DNA from: Burkholderia cepacia
Lineage (GTDB): Bacteria; Pseudomonadota; Gammaproteobacteria; Burkholderiales; Burkholderiaceae
DNA length: 64,000 nucleotides
NCBI RefSeq assembly: GCF_001718835.1
Contig: NZ_CP013443.1
Coordinates: 496,001 to 560,000 of the forward strand
Direction of reading: 5' to 3'
The notes beneath the pieces are model-generated. The model did no database searches. It saw only the letters and a list, made by a program, of their open reading frames with translations, and was not told the DNA's origin. A program made the translations under genes and the position numbers. Shown piece by piece: positions 43,937 through 53,229 of this stretch (position 1 is the stretch's first letter; the number at the start of each line of letters is the position of its first letter).

Positions 43937-44695
43937 ATGAATTTCGGCGTTACAGGAACGACATCGTCCGCGATCGGACAGGGAGCCCAAGCGGGCACCG
44001 CGAATCAATCTCATTCGCCGGCGGCCCATCCATCCACCTTTCGCACAATGCCCGACATATTGGAGCCGCTGAAGCCGACCAGCCACTTGTTCAGCGGCGC
44101 GCGCGTTATTCAAAGACAAGCGGCCGAGCACGGTGCCGTTGTCAGCGAGAACAGCGTTGCGCGGATCGGTCGCGAACTCGGCGCGGACGCGAATCTCTGC
44201 TATCCCAACATCAGCTCTTGCCTGACGGTAACCGGCCTTTCCAGGCAAGGCAGCCTTCGCGGTGCGCATCTGTCGACGCCGTTCGGTCTCAAGAACGACG
44301 ACATGGCAACCCTGGCGAAGGCGATCGGCGCGGCAGGCTGCGACAAGTTCGTGGTGGCGGGGCCGATCAAGGACATCAAGGCGCGCACGGACGAGGGCGA
44401 ATGCAATTCCCGGAAAGAGATCGAAGCGCAGCTGAAAGCATTCTCGTCGGACGCGGAAGTCCGCTTTCTGGATACGAGCAAGCGCCAGGCGCCCTATAAC
44501 ATCTACGTCCGGCGCGAACGCCAGGCATCGGGCGAAACGCTCAAGCTGCATATCGTCGACCAATCCGCAGCGCGCGGCGTCGCGGGAGTCGTGACGGCTC
44601 CCGTTCCGAACGATGCCTCGCTGCCCGCCAACGCGGAGGCCATTCCCGACAAGCAAGTCGTCCAAAGGGAGGCGTCGTGGTGGAAGCGGGCCTGA
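43937..44695 (+). CDS. protein of unknown function with CheD/CNF-like Cys-His arrangement
   Basis: Start at ATG 43937 (252 residues); an earlier ATG at 43892 adds 15 residues. The first 40 residues are polar and rich in Ser, Thr, Gly and Ala, without a signal peptide. Then IGRELG, PNISSC (Cys95), GSLRGAHLS (His111), EIEAQLKAF and a strand pair ending NIYVRRE / LKLHIVD. A Cys after Ser-Ser, a His 16 residues later after Gly-Ala, and the later EIEAxL helix follow the order seen in CheD and CNF-type deamidases. The resemblance is by eye; the upstream Thr of those enzymes is not clear. It could be a secreted effector. Confidence 0.6.
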   Translation: MNFGVTGTTSSAIGQGAQAGTANQSHSPAAHPSTFRTMPDILEPLKPTSHLFSGARVIQRQAAEHGAVVSENSVARIGRELGADANLCYPNISSCLTVTGLSRQGSLRGAHLSTPFGLKNDDMATLAKAIGAAGCDKFVVAGPIKDIKARTDEGECNSRKEIEAQLKAFSSDAEVRFLDTSKRQAPYNIYVRRERQASGETLKLHIVDQSAARGVAGVVTAPVPNDASLPANAEAIPDKQVVQREASWWKRA

Positions 44696-44732
44696 ACGCC
44701 GCGCTTCTCGAAGGCGACGGCCGCGCCGCAAC

Positions 44733-44766
44733 AAAAAAGCCCGCGACCACCGTGGGCCGCGGGCTT
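44733..44766 (-). terminator. intrinsic terminator of ychF
   Basis: Stem AAGCCCGCG / CGCGGGCTT followed on the minus strand by a TTTTTT run, about 35 bases after the ychF stop. Confidence 0.9.
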
Positions 44767-44800
44767 GCAGGAGACGGGCCGGCCGATGCCGGCCGTTCGC

Positions 44801-45895
44801 TCAGACGTTGAACAGGAAGTTCATCACATCCCCGTCGTGCACGACATATTCCTTCCCTTCGGCGCGCATCTTGCCGGCTTCCTTCGCACCTTGCTCGCCC
44901 TTGTACGTGATGAAGTCGTCGAACGCGATCGTCTGCGCACGGATGAAGCCGCGCTCGAAGTCGGTGTGGATCACGCCGGCCGCCTGCGGTGCCGTGTCGC
45001 CGATATGGATCGTCCACGCGCGCACTTCCTTCACGCCGGCGGTGAAGTAGGTCTGCAGGCCGAGCAGCTTGAAGCCCGCGCGGATCACGCGGTCGAGGCC
45101 CGGCTCTTCCATGCCCATGTCGGCGAGGAACGCTTCCTTGTCGGCATCGTCGAGATCGGCGATTTCCGCCTCGATCGCCGCGCACACGGCGACCACCGGC
45201 GCATTCTCGCTTTCCGCGTACTTGCGCACCGCATCGAGGTGCGGGTTGTTCTCGAAACCGTCGTCCTTCACGTTGGCCACGTACATCGCCGGCTTCGCGG
45301 TGATCAGGCAGAACGGCTTGAGCAGCGCCTCTTCGTCGTCCGACAGCGCGAGGCCGCGCACGGCCTTGCCCTGGTCGAGCTGCGCGCGCACCTTCTCGAG
45401 CACCGCGACGAGCTTCGCCGCTTCCTTGTCGTTACCCGACTTCGCAGCCTTCGAATAGCGCGTGAGCGCCTTCTCGACGGTGCCGAGGTCGGCAAGCGCG
45501 AGTTCGGTATTGATCACTTCGATGTCGTCGATCGGGCTGACCTTGCCGGCGACGTGAATGACGTTCTCGTCCTCGAAGCAGCGCACGACGTGCGTGATTG
45601 CATCGGTTTCGCGAATGTTGGCGAGGAACTGGTTGCCGAGGCCTTCACCCTTGCTCGCGCCTGCGACGAGGCCCGCGATGTCGACGAACTCGACGACGGC
45701 CGGCACGACACGCTCCGGCTTGACGACCTCGGAGAGCGCCTTCAGGCGCGTGTCGGGCACTTCGACGATGCCGACGTTCGGCTCGATCGTGCAGAACGGG
45801 TAGTTCTCGGCGGCGATGCCGGCCTTGGTCAGCGCATTGAACAGGGTGGACTTGCCGACGTTGGGCAAGCCGACGATGCCGCATTTGAGACTCAT
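44801..45895 (-). CDS. ychF: ribosome-binding ATPase YchF
   Basis: The 364-residue protein is the Obg-family YchF/Ola1 ATPase: P-loop GLPNVGKSTLFN, switch FVDIAGLVAGASKGEG, and the TGS-type C-terminus (RAWTIHIGDTAPQAAGVIHTDFE). The motif NxxE replaces NKxD, so ATP is preferred to GTP. It binds ribosomes and affects stress responses. It stands alone; the start at 45895 gives standard length. Confidence 0.97.
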   Translation of the reverse strand: MSLKCGIVGLPNVGKSTLFNALTKAGIAAENYPFCTIEPNVGIVEVPDTRLKALSEVVKPERVVPAVVEFVDIAGLVAGASKGEGLGNQFLANIRETDAITHVVRCFEDENVIHVAGKVSPIDDIEVINTELALADLGTVEKALTRYSKAAKSGNDKEAAKLVAVLEKVRAQLDQGKAVRGLALSDDEEALLKPFCLITAKPAMYVANVKDDGFENNPHLDAVRKYAESENAPVVAVCAAIEAEIADLDDADKEAFLADMGMEEPGLDRVIRAGFKLLGLQTYFTAGVKEVRAWTIHIGDTAPQAAGVIHTDFERGFIRAQTIAFDDFITYKGEQGAKEAGKMRAEGKEYVVHDGDVMNFLFNV

Positions 45896-46148
45896 GGAAT
45901 CCTTCGGACGGGTAAGGCGGCGCGGCCGGACAGGGCGCGGCGGCGCGGGACAAGGGGGCGGCCGTCGCATCGCGCGACGAGCCGGCGTTCAAAGGCCCTA
46001 TTGTACCGTGCCGCCGCGCCGGTTTCCGGGCGTCGGCCGAACGGACGACGCCGTGCGGCCGACCGCGGCGGCGCTATCCAGCGATTCCCCTGATTTCCCG
46101 CAAAGTCCGGCCGCGTAAGGGTTTGGCCCCGCGGCTATAATGCCCGCC

Positions 46149-47318
46149 ATGACTGCCCACCACTCCTTCGACGTCGCCGTGGTCGGCGGCGGGCTCGTCG
46201 GCAAGACGGCCGCGCTCGCACTGACCCAGTCCGGCTACAAGACTGCCTTGCTCGCCCAGCCGGCCACGCCGCGCCCCGCCGATCTCGCGTTCGACACGCG
46301 CGTCTACGCGCTGTCCTCCAGTTCGCAGGCCTTGCTCGAGCGGCTGCGGGTCTGGCAGGCGCTCGACCATGGCCGCCTCGCGCCGGTCTACGACATGCGC
46401 GTGTACGGCGACGCGCACGCGGAACTGCATTTCTCCGCGTACCAGGCGTCCGTGCCGCAGCTCGCGTGGATCGCCGAATCGTCGCTGGTCGAGGCGTCGC
46501 TCGACGCCGCGCTGCGGTTCCAGCCGAACCTCACGTGGTTCGAGGCGCGCGCGCAGGGCTTCGACGTACACGACGACGCAGCCGTGCTCACGCTGTCGTC
46601 GGGGCAGGTGCTGGAAGCGGACCTCGTCGTCGGCGCGGACGGCGCGCATTCGTGGGTGCGCTCGCAAATGGGGGCCAAAGTCGAACGGCGCGATTACCGG
46701 CAAACCGGTGTCGTCGCGAACTTCAAGGCGTCGCTGCCGCATCGCGAGACGGCCTATCAATGGTTCCACGAAGGCGAGATCGTCGCGCTGCTGCCGCTGC
46801 CGGACGGTCATGTGTCGCTCGTCTGGTCCGCGCACACCGCGCATGCGGACGAATTGCTCGCACTCGATCCGGCGCAGCTCGCGGCGGAGGTCGAGCGCGT
46901 ATCGCATGGCCAGGTCGGCACCCTCGACTGCGTGACGCCGGCCGCCGGCTTCCCGCTGGCGCTGCAGACGGTCGACAAGCTGATCGCGCCGCGCGTCGCG
47001 CTCGTCGGAGATGCCGCGCACCTGATCCACCCGCTCGCGGGACAGGGGATGAACCTCGGGCTGCGCGACGTGGCGGCGCTTGCCGACGCGATCGCAGGCA
47101 AGGAAAGCTTCCGCAACCTCGGCGATACGGTGCTGCTGCGCCGCTACGAGCGTTCGCGCCGCGAGGACATCCGCGCGCTGATGGTCGCAACCGACGGCCT
47201 GCAGCGGCTGTTCGCGGTGCCGGGCTCGCTCGCGAAGGCCGTGCGCAATGCGGGCATGGCGTTCGTCGGTGCGCAGCCGCTCGTGAAACGCTGGCTCGTG
47301 TCGGCCGCGCTCGGCTGA
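46149..47318 (+). CDS. UbiH/UbiF-family FAD-dependent hydroxylase
   Basis: The enzyme has the three FAD motifs of the family: VAVVGGGLVGKTAALAL, the DG motif VVGADGAHSWVR and the GD motif ALVGDAAHLIHPLAGQGMNL. Such enzymes hydroxylate the ubiquinone ring; which carbon cannot be told. The ATG at 46149 was preferred to 46140 because the latter overlaps a TATAAT box (46136-46141). If that box is the -10 element the mRNA would be nearly leaderless. dsbC follows 90 bases downstream. Confidence 0.88.
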   Translation: MTAHHSFDVAVVGGGLVGKTAALALTQSGYKTALLAQPATPRPADLAFDTRVYALSSSSQALLERLRVWQALDHGRLAPVYDMRVYGDAHAELHFSAYQASVPQLAWIAESSLVEASLDAALRFQPNLTWFEARAQGFDVHDDAAVLTLSSGQVLEADLVVGADGAHSWVRSQMGAKVERRDYRQTGVVANFKASLPHRETAYQWFHEGEIVALLPLPDGHVSLVWSAHTAHADELLALDPAQLAAEVERVSHGQVGTLDCVTPAAGFPLALQTVDKLIAPRVALVGDAAHLIHPLAGQGMNLGLRDVAALADAIAGKESFRNLGDTVLLRRYERSRREDIRALMVATDGLQRLFAVPGSLAKAVRNAGMAFVGAQPLVKRWLVSAALG

Positions 47319-47408
47319 TCGAACCTTCGGCTGCATCGCCGGTCGGACACGGTTCCGTTACGGCGTACACTGTGCCGTGAACACCGATTGAGCTGAAGGA
47401 AGATTTCA

Positions 47409-48137
47409 ATGAAAAAAACGATCCGCATCGCGTCGCTGGCGCTGGCCGTCACGATGGCGACGCTCGGCTGCACCGCGCAGGCCGACCAGACCACCGACAA
47501 GCTGAAAGCCACGCTGCAGGCCCGCCTCGGCAACGACGCGCCGATCAAGAGCGTGTCGAAATCACCGGTCGCGGGCCTGTACGAAGTGAACCTCGGCTCG
47601 CAGATCATCTATAGCGATGCGGCGGGCGACTACGTGCTGCTCGGCGATCTCGTCGACACCAAGACGCACAAGAACCTGACCGACGCGCGCCTGTCCGAAA
47701 TCAACAAGATCGACTTCGCGAGCCTGCCGTTCGCGAATGCGATCAAGGTCGTCAAGGGCAACGGCGCCCGCAAGATCGCAGTGTTCTCCGATCCGAACTG
47801 CCCGTACTGCAAGAAGCTCGAGACGACGCTGCAGTCGGTCGACAACGTGACCGTCTACACGTTCCTGTACCCGGTGCTGTCGCCGGATTCGACCGCCAAG
47901 TCGAAGGCGATCTGGTGTGCGACCGACCGCGCGAAAACGTGGCAGAGCTGGATGCTCGACCATCGCGCGCCGGCGAACGCCGCGAGCTGCGACACGAGCG
48001 CGCTCGACAAGAACCTTGCGCTCGGCCGCGGGATGAACGTCACGGGCACGCCGACGATCTTCCTGCCGGACGGCCGCCGCCTGCCGGGTGCCGTGTCGGC
48101 CGACCAGCTCAACCAGGCGCTCGCGTCGAGCAAGTAA
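47409..48137 (+). CDS. dsbC: periplasmic disulfide isomerase DsbC
   Basis: The 242-residue protein has a signal peptide (SLALAVTMATLGCTAQA), a dimerisation domain and a thioredoxin domain with active site CPYC (FSDPNCPYCKKLE) and cis-Pro in GTPTIFLPDGRR. It rearranges wrong disulfides in the periplasm. The Cys in the signal peptide is not in a convincing lipobox. It has no operon partner in close distance. Confidence 0.95.
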   Translation: MKKTIRIASLALAVTMATLGCTAQADQTTDKLKATLQARLGNDAPIKSVSKSPVAGLYEVNLGSQIIYSDAAGDYVLLGDLVDTKTHKNLTDARLSEINKIDFASLPFANAIKVVKGNGARKIAVFSDPNCPYCKKLETTLQSVDNVTVYTFLYPVLSPDSTAKSKAIWCATDRAKTWQSWMLDHRAPANAASCDTSALDKNLALGRGMNVTGTPTIFLPDGRRLPGAVSADQLNQALASSK

Positions 48138-48245
48138 CCGATTGATGCGCCGGGCCGCCAGGCCCGGCCGGCGCGAGGGGCGCACGGGGTTCCCGCCCGG
48201 CGCCTCTCGTCGTTTCTGACGCCGCCTCCCCGACCGATTCCCACG

Positions 48246-50045
48246 ATGAAAACGCCGATCCGCTATTCGATTGTCCCGAAAGATCTTGCCGCGCACCTGT
48301 TCGAAGTGTCGGTGACGGTCACCGATCCCGACCCCGAAGGCCAGCGCTTTTCGCTGCCGGTGTGGATTCCGGGCAGCTACCTCGTGCGCGAGTTCGCGCG
48401 CAACATCGTGACGCTCGGCGCATTCAACGACGCGGGCCGCAAGGTGCGGATCGCAAAGACCGACAAGCGCAGCTGGCAGGCCGCGCCGGTGAAGGGTGCA
48501 TTGACGCTGCGCTACGACGTGTACGCGTGGGACCTGTCGGTGCGCTCCGCGTATCTCGACGAATCGGGCGGCTTCTTCAACGCGACGGCCGTGTTCCTGA
48601 GCGTCGCCGGCCGCGAGGACGCGCCGTGTGAAGTCGCCATCGGGAAGCCGGCCGGCGCGGCGTTCCGCGCGTGGCGCGTCGGCACCGCGTTGCCCGAGGC
48701 GCGCGGCACGAAGCGCTACGGGTTCGGCGCGTACCGCGCATCGAATTACGACGAGCTTTCCGACCATCCGGTGACGATCGGCGAATTCGCGCTGGCAACG
48801 TTCGATGCGCACGGCGTGCCGCACGACATCGTGATCGTGGGGCGTGTGACGCAGCTCGACATCGAGCGCCTGCGCACCGACCTGAAACGCGTGTGCGAAG
48901 CACAGATCGCGCTGTTCGAGCCGAAATCGAAGAAGGCGCCGATGGACCGTTACGTGTTCATGACGCTTGCGGTCAGCGACGGTTACGGCGGCCTCGAGCA
49001 TCGCGCGTCGACCGCGCTGATCTGCAACCGTACCGACCTGCCGGTGAAGGGGCGACCCGAAACGACGGAAGGCTATCGCACGTACCTCGGTCTCTGCAGC
49101 CACGAATACTTCCATACCTGGAACGTGAAGCGCATCAAGCCGGCGGCGTTCGTACCGTACGACCTGACGCGCGAGAATTACACGTCGCTGCTGTGGCTGT
49201 TCGAAGGCTTCACGTCGTATTACGACGACTTGATGCTGGTGCGCAGCGGGCTGATGTCGCAGGACGAATATTTCGCGGCGCTCGGCCGCACGGTCGGCGG
49301 TGTGCTGCGCGGCACGGGCCGGCTCAAGCAAAGCGTCGCGGAAAGCTCGTTCGACGCGTGGATCAAGTACTACCGCCAGGACGAGAACGCGACCAACGCG
49401 ATCGTCAGCTATTACACGAAGGGTTCGCTGGTCGCGCTCGCGTTCGACCTCGCGATCCGGGCGCAGACGCGCAACCGGAAATCGCTCGACGACGTGATGC
49501 GCCTGCTGTGGCAGCGCTACGGCCGCGATTTCTACCGCGGCAAGCAGGCGGGCGTCAAGGAAAACGAAGTCGAGGCGCTGATCGAAGCGGCGACGGGCGT
49601 TGCACTCGGCCGCCTGTTCACCGATGCCGTGCACGGCACGCGCGACCTGCCGCTCGCCGAACTGCTCGCACCGTTCGGCGTGACGCTGGCGCCCGATGTC
49701 GCGAACGGCGCGGCCGCGAAGCCGACGATCGGCGCGCGTCTGCGAGGCGGCGCGGACTGCACGTTCGCGGCGGTCTACGAGGGCGGCGCTGCCCATCGCG
49801 CGGGGCTGTCGGCCGGCGACACGCTGATCGCGGTCGACGGGCTGCGCGTCACGGGCACCAACCTCGACGCGCTGCTCGCGCGCTACCGGCCGGGCGACAA
49901 GGTCGAGGTGCACGCATTCCGTCGCGACGAGCTGCGTACCGCGAAACTGAAGCTCGACGGCCCCGAAGTCACGCGCTACCGGCTGACGGCGGCCGCGAAG
50001 CCGGCGGCGGTATCGAAGGCCCGGGAAGCCTGGCTGAAGGGCTGA
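48246..50045 (+). CDS. M61-family glycyl aminopeptidase with PDZ domain
   Basis: The 599-residue protein has the M61 layout: an N-terminal beta-rich domain (SLPVWIPGSYLVREFARNI is a family mark), the catalytic part with SHEYFHTWNVKR (HExxH) and the Glu ligand in LWLFEGFTSYYDD, and a C-terminal PDZ domain (GLSAGDTLIAVDGLRV). It has no clear signal peptide. It removes N-terminal Gly or Ala in characterised members. It is a single gene. Confidence 0.93.
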   Translation: MKTPIRYSIVPKDLAAHLFEVSVTVTDPDPEGQRFSLPVWIPGSYLVREFARNIVTLGAFNDAGRKVRIAKTDKRSWQAAPVKGALTLRYDVYAWDLSVRSAYLDESGGFFNATAVFLSVAGREDAPCEVAIGKPAGAAFRAWRVGTALPEARGTKRYGFGAYRASNYDELSDHPVTIGEFALATFDAHGVPHDIVIVGRVTQLDIERLRTDLKRVCEAQIALFEPKSKKAPMDRYVFMTLAVSDGYGGLEHRASTALICNRTDLPVKGRPETTEGYRTYLGLCSHEYFHTWNVKRIKPAAFVPYDLTRENYTSLLWLFEGFTSYYDDLMLVRSGLMSQDEYFAALGRTVGGVLRGTGRLKQSVAESSFDAWIKYYRQDENATNAIVSYYTKGSLVALAFDLAIRAQTRNRKSLDDVMRLLWQRYGRDFYRGKQAGVKENEVEALIEAATGVALGRLFTDAVHGTRDLPLAELLAPFGVTLAPDVANGAAAKPTIGARLRGGADCTFAAVYEGGAAHRAGLSAGDTLIAVDGLRVTGTNLDALLARYRPGDKVEVHAFRRDELRTAKLKLDGPEVTRYRLTAAAKPAAVSKAREAWLKG

Positions 50046-50088
50046 GCGTACGAAGGCGGGTATCGGGGCGCGATCGAGGATTGTTCTG

Positions 50089-50100
50089 TTGTTGCAACAA
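50089..50100. promoter_or_regulatory. 12-base palindrome upstream of azoR
   Basis: TTGTTGCAACAA is a perfect palindrome about 95 bases before the azoR start. It may be a regulator site. Confidence 0.4.
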
Positions 50101-50194
50101 TCCGTCGCCCTGAACCCGCTTTTTCGCGGTCATTCGGCCACGCACAATGGCGTCACTCGCGCTACCGCGAAGCGCAACCCTACTGGAGCCTGAC

Positions 50195-50791
50195 ATGACG
50201 ACCATTCTGCAAATCAATTCCGCGGCGCGTTCGCAAGGTGCGCAATCCACGCTGCTGGCCAACGAACTGACGGCAAAGCTGCAACAATCGAACCCCGGCT
50301 CGAAGGTCGTGGTTCGCGACCTGCTGGCCGACGCGCTGCCGCACCTCGACGAATCGGTGCTCGGCGCGTTCTTCACGCCGGCCGACAAGCGCAGCGCGGA
50401 ACAGAATGCGATCGTCGCGAAGAGCGATGCACTGATCGCCGAACTGCAAGCCGCCGACATCGTCGTGATCGGCGCACCGATGTACAACTTCGGCGTGTCG
50501 TCGCAACTGAAAGCGTATTTCGACTGGATCGCCCGCGCAGGCGTCACGTTCCGCTACACCGAAAACGGTCCGGAAGGCCTGATCAAGGGCAAGAAGGTTC
50601 ACGTGGTGACGGCCCGCGGCGGCAAGTACCTGGGTACGCCGAACGACAGCCAGACGCCGTACCTGCGCTCGTTCCTCGGCTTCATCGGCCTGACCGACGT
50701 GAACTTCATTCACGCTGAAGGCCTGAACCTCGGGCCGGACGCGCAGAGCGCCGCGCTCGCCAGCGCCCGCGAAGCGATCGCCGCCGCGTAA
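50195..50791 (+). CDS. azoR: FMN-dependent NADH azoreductase
   Basis: The 198-residue flavodoxin-like protein has AzoR marks: ILQINSAARSQGAQSTLLAN at the start, GAPMYNFGVSSQLKAYFDW (FMN site) and TARGGKYLG. It reduces quinones and azo dyes with NADH and probably protects against thiol or quinone stress. The start at 50195 has GGAG 8 bases upstream. A palindrome at 50089 may be a control site. Confidence 0.93.
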   Translation: MTTILQINSAARSQGAQSTLLANELTAKLQQSNPGSKVVVRDLLADALPHLDESVLGAFFTPADKRSAEQNAIVAKSDALIAELQAADIVVIGAPMYNFGVSSQLKAYFDWIARAGVTFRYTENGPEGLIKGKKVHVVTARGGKYLGTPNDSQTPYLRSFLGFIGLTDVNFIHAEGLNLGPDAQSAALASAREAIAAA

Positions 50792-50826
50792 GGCCGGTGG
50801 CGGCCCGTCCGTCAGCCAAGGCAAAC

Positions 50827-50862
50827 AAAAACGCCGCGTACCGGAAGGTGCGCGGCGTTTTT
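50827..50862. terminator. bidirectional terminator (azoR / ung)
   Basis: Stem AAAAACGCCGCGTACC with its complement (one G-U pair) and loop GGAA; T-runs on both strands between convergent genes. Confidence 0.92.
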
Positions 50863-50888
50863 GCCGGTGGGGCGCAAACGTGGCGGCG

Positions 50889-51776
50889 TTACGCGAACGT
50901 CTCGGCCTCGTCCGGCAGGCGCCAGTCGATCGGCGCGCGATCGTGCGCCGCGAGGTAATCGTTCGCGAGCGCGAAATGGCGGCAACCGAGGAAACCGCGG
51001 TGCGCGGACAGCGGCGACGGATGCGGCGCCTCGAGCACGCAATGCGCGCTTGCGTCGAACAGTGCGCGCTTCGCCTGCGCGTGTGCGCCCCACAGCATGA
51101 ACACGAGCCCGCGATGGCGGCCGGCGAGTTCGCGGATCAGCGTGTCCGTGCACTGCTCCCAGCCGCGCTTCGCGTGGCTCGCGGCCGCGCCGCGCTCGAC
51201 CGTCAGCACCGTGTTGAGCAGCAGCACGCCCTGGCGCGCCCAGGTGTCGAGGCAGCCGTGGCGTGGCGTGTCATGACCGAAGTTCGCGGCGATTTCCTTG
51301 AAGATGTTGCGCAGCGACGGCGGCGTGCGCACGGCGGGCGGCACCGAGAACGCGAGTCCGTGCGCTTGCGGCGTGCCACGATCGTCGCCGTGATACGGAT
51401 CCTGGCCGAGGATCACGACTTTCACGTCGTCCGGGCTCGTCAGGCGCAGCGCGCGGAACACGTCGGTCGGGTAGACCGTCTTGCCGGCCGCACGCTCGTC
51501 GTCGACGAAGCGGCACAGCGGCGCATACGCGTCGCTGGCGACGAACGGCGCAAGGACCGCGCGCCATGCGTCGGGCAGCGCGTCGAATTGCGCGGCGAGA
51601 TGCTGGATGTCGCCCGGCGTCGCGGCAGGCGCGGCCGGGGCGGCCGAAGTTGGGTCAGTCGCCGGAGCCGCGGGGGCGGAGGCCGTGGATGACGGGGAGC
51701 CGGCGGGTGTATCGGAGACGAGATCGTCGAACAGCGACGCCTGTTGCGGCGCGCGGGAAGTCTTGCGGGTTGCCAT
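50889..51776 (-). CDS. ung: uracil-DNA glycosylase
   Basis: The 295-residue family 1 enzyme has the water-activating motif GQDPYHG and the leucine loop HPSPLSAHRG. It removes uracil from DNA. About 55 Ala/Pro/Ser-rich residues precede the catalytic domain, an extension seen in Burkholderia. It lies 12 bases downstream of the CYTH gene and may be co-transcribed with the trp operon genes. Confidence 0.97.
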   Translation of the reverse strand: MATRKTSRAPQQASLFDDLVSDTPAGSPSSTASAPAAPATDPTSAAPAAPAATPGDIQHLAAQFDALPDAWRAVLAPFVASDAYAPLCRFVDDERAAGKTVYPTDVFRALRLTSPDDVKVVILGQDPYHGDDRGTPQAHGLAFSVPPAVRTPPSLRNIFKEIAANFGHDTPRHGCLDTWARQGVLLLNTVLTVERGAAASHAKRGWEQCTDTLIRELAGRHRGLVFMLWGAHAQAKRALFDASAHCVLEAPHPSPLSAHRGFLGCRHFALANDYLAAHDRAPIDWRLPDEAETFA

Positions 51777-51788
51777 GCGTGATGCGGG

Positions 51789-52415
51789 TTATTGCGCGCG
51801 CAGCCGGTAGCCGCGCTGCGCCTTGCTGATGTTTTCGGGAGCGAGGCCCGGCAGCGCCTGCTGCAGTTCGGCGGCGAGCGTTGCGAGCGCCGCTTCCGGG
51901 CCGTCGATCAGTTCGAGTTCGATTTCGCTGATCGGTTCGCGGCGCGTTTCGTGTTCCGCCTGGACGACGATCTCGCCGACGTCCACCGCGGCTTCGACGG
52001 TTGCGCCGCCGATTGCGATGCGCCACAGGGTACGCGAAAAATCCGTGCGGAACAGCGCACGCAGCGTGCCGGCCGCGTCATTCAGTGCGGCGGCGGCCTC
52101 CGGCACGTCGCAGGCCGCGACGAGCGCATCGATCTCGAGCGCGTCGCCGGCGACCGGCAGCTCCCATTCGTGGCGGCGGTGCAGGCCGCCTTCCGCGCTG
52201 CCGACCGTCTTGAACGTCTGCAGCCAGCCCTGCGGCGCGCGGCGCACGCGCACCGCGCTCTTCGAGCGGGCCAGCGCGAGATCGGGCGTGTCGTAGTAGA
52301 CGTTCGCGAGCGTGATGTCGTGGCCGGGCTCGCCGGTCAGCGTCTCGAAGAAGCGTCGCGCGGCCTCGGCCTGGCCGGCCGGCAGCGCGAGCTTGATTTC
52401 CTTTTCGATCGCCAT
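51789..52415 (-). CDS. CYTH-domain phosphatase
   Basis: The 208-residue protein begins with EKEIKL, the ExExK signature of CYTH enzymes (thiamine triphosphatase and inorganic triphosphatase type), and has alternating charged residues on strands (LQTFKTVG, HEWELPV, EIELELIDG) that line the tunnel. It has no CHAD domain. It probably cleaves a triphosphate. The start codon overlaps the trpC stop by one base. Confidence 0.9.
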   Translation of the reverse strand: MAIEKEIKLALPAGQAEAARRFFETLTGEPGHDITLANVYYDTPDLALARSKSAVRVRRAPQGWLQTFKTVGSAEGGLHRRHEWELPVAGDALEIDALVAACDVPEAAAALNDAAGTLRALFRTDFSRTLWRIAIGGATVEAAVDVGEIVVQAEHETRREPISEIELELIDGPEAALATLAAELQQALPGLAPENISKAQRGYRLRAQ

Positions 52416-53200
52416 CAGAAGAACATCCGCGCGAGTTCCTCGCCCGGCTGGTCGGCGCGCATGAACGCTTCTCCGACGAGGAACGTGTTCACGTTCGCCG
52501 CGCGCATCGTGTCGACGTCGGTGCGCGACAGGATCCCCGACTCGGTCACGACGATGCGGTCCGCCGGAATCATGTCGAGCATGTCGAGCGTGGTCTGGAT
52601 CGATGTCTCGAACGTGCGCAGGTTGCGGTTGTTGATGCCGAGCAGCGGCGTCTTGAGCGTCAGCGCCTGTTCCATCTCGTTGCGGTCATGCACTTCGACC
52701 AGCACCGCGAGGCCGAGCGAGTGGGCATACGCTTCGAGATCCTGCATCAGCGGGGTGTCGAGCGCGGCGGCGATCAGCAGGATCGCGTCCGCGCCCATCG
52801 CGCGCGCTTCCACGATCTGGTACGCGTCGACGATGAAGTCCTTGCGCAGCACCGGCAGCGCGCAGGCCGCGCGCGCTTCCTCGAGATAACGGACGCTGCC
52901 CTGGAAGAACTGCTCGTCGGTCAGTACCGACAGGCACGCGGCACCGTGCTCCGCATACGAACGGGCGATGTCGGCCGGCACGAAATGCTCGCGCAGCACG
53001 CCCTTCGACGGGCTGGCCTTCTTGATTTCGGAGATCACGGCCGCGTGGCCGGCTGCGTGCTTCGCGCGCAATGCGCCGACGAAGTCGCGCAGGTCGCGCG
53101 CGGAGGCTTCCAGTGTCAGTGCCTCGAGCGGCGCGCTGCGCATGGCCGCCGCGACTTCTTCGCGCTTGACGGCGATGATTCGGTCGAGAATGTCGCTCAT
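52415..53200 (-). CDS. trpC: indole-3-glycerol phosphate synthase
   Basis: The 261-residue TIM barrel has the usual TrpC marks: start DILDRIIAVKREEV, VISEIKKASPSKG (catalytic Lys), VLRKDFIVDAYQI and LLGINNRNLRTFE. It makes indole-glycerol phosphate in tryptophan synthesis. It is the last trp gene of the trpE-trpG-trpD-trpC series; no fused trpF is present. Confidence 0.98.
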   Translation of the reverse strand: MSDILDRIIAVKREEVAAAMRSAPLEALTLEASARDLRDFVGALRAKHAAGHAAVISEIKKASPSKGVLREHFVPADIARSYAEHGAACLSVLTDEQFFQGSVRYLEEARAACALPVLRKDFIVDAYQIVEARAMGADAILLIAAALDTPLMQDLEAYAHSLGLAVLVEVHDRNEMEQALTLKTPLLGINNRNLRTFETSIQTTLDMLDMIPADRIVVTESGILSRTDVDTMRAANVNTFLVGEAFMRADQPGEELARMFF

Positions 53201-53229
53201 GTGGGTTCCTGCTTGATTCGTAAGGGGAG

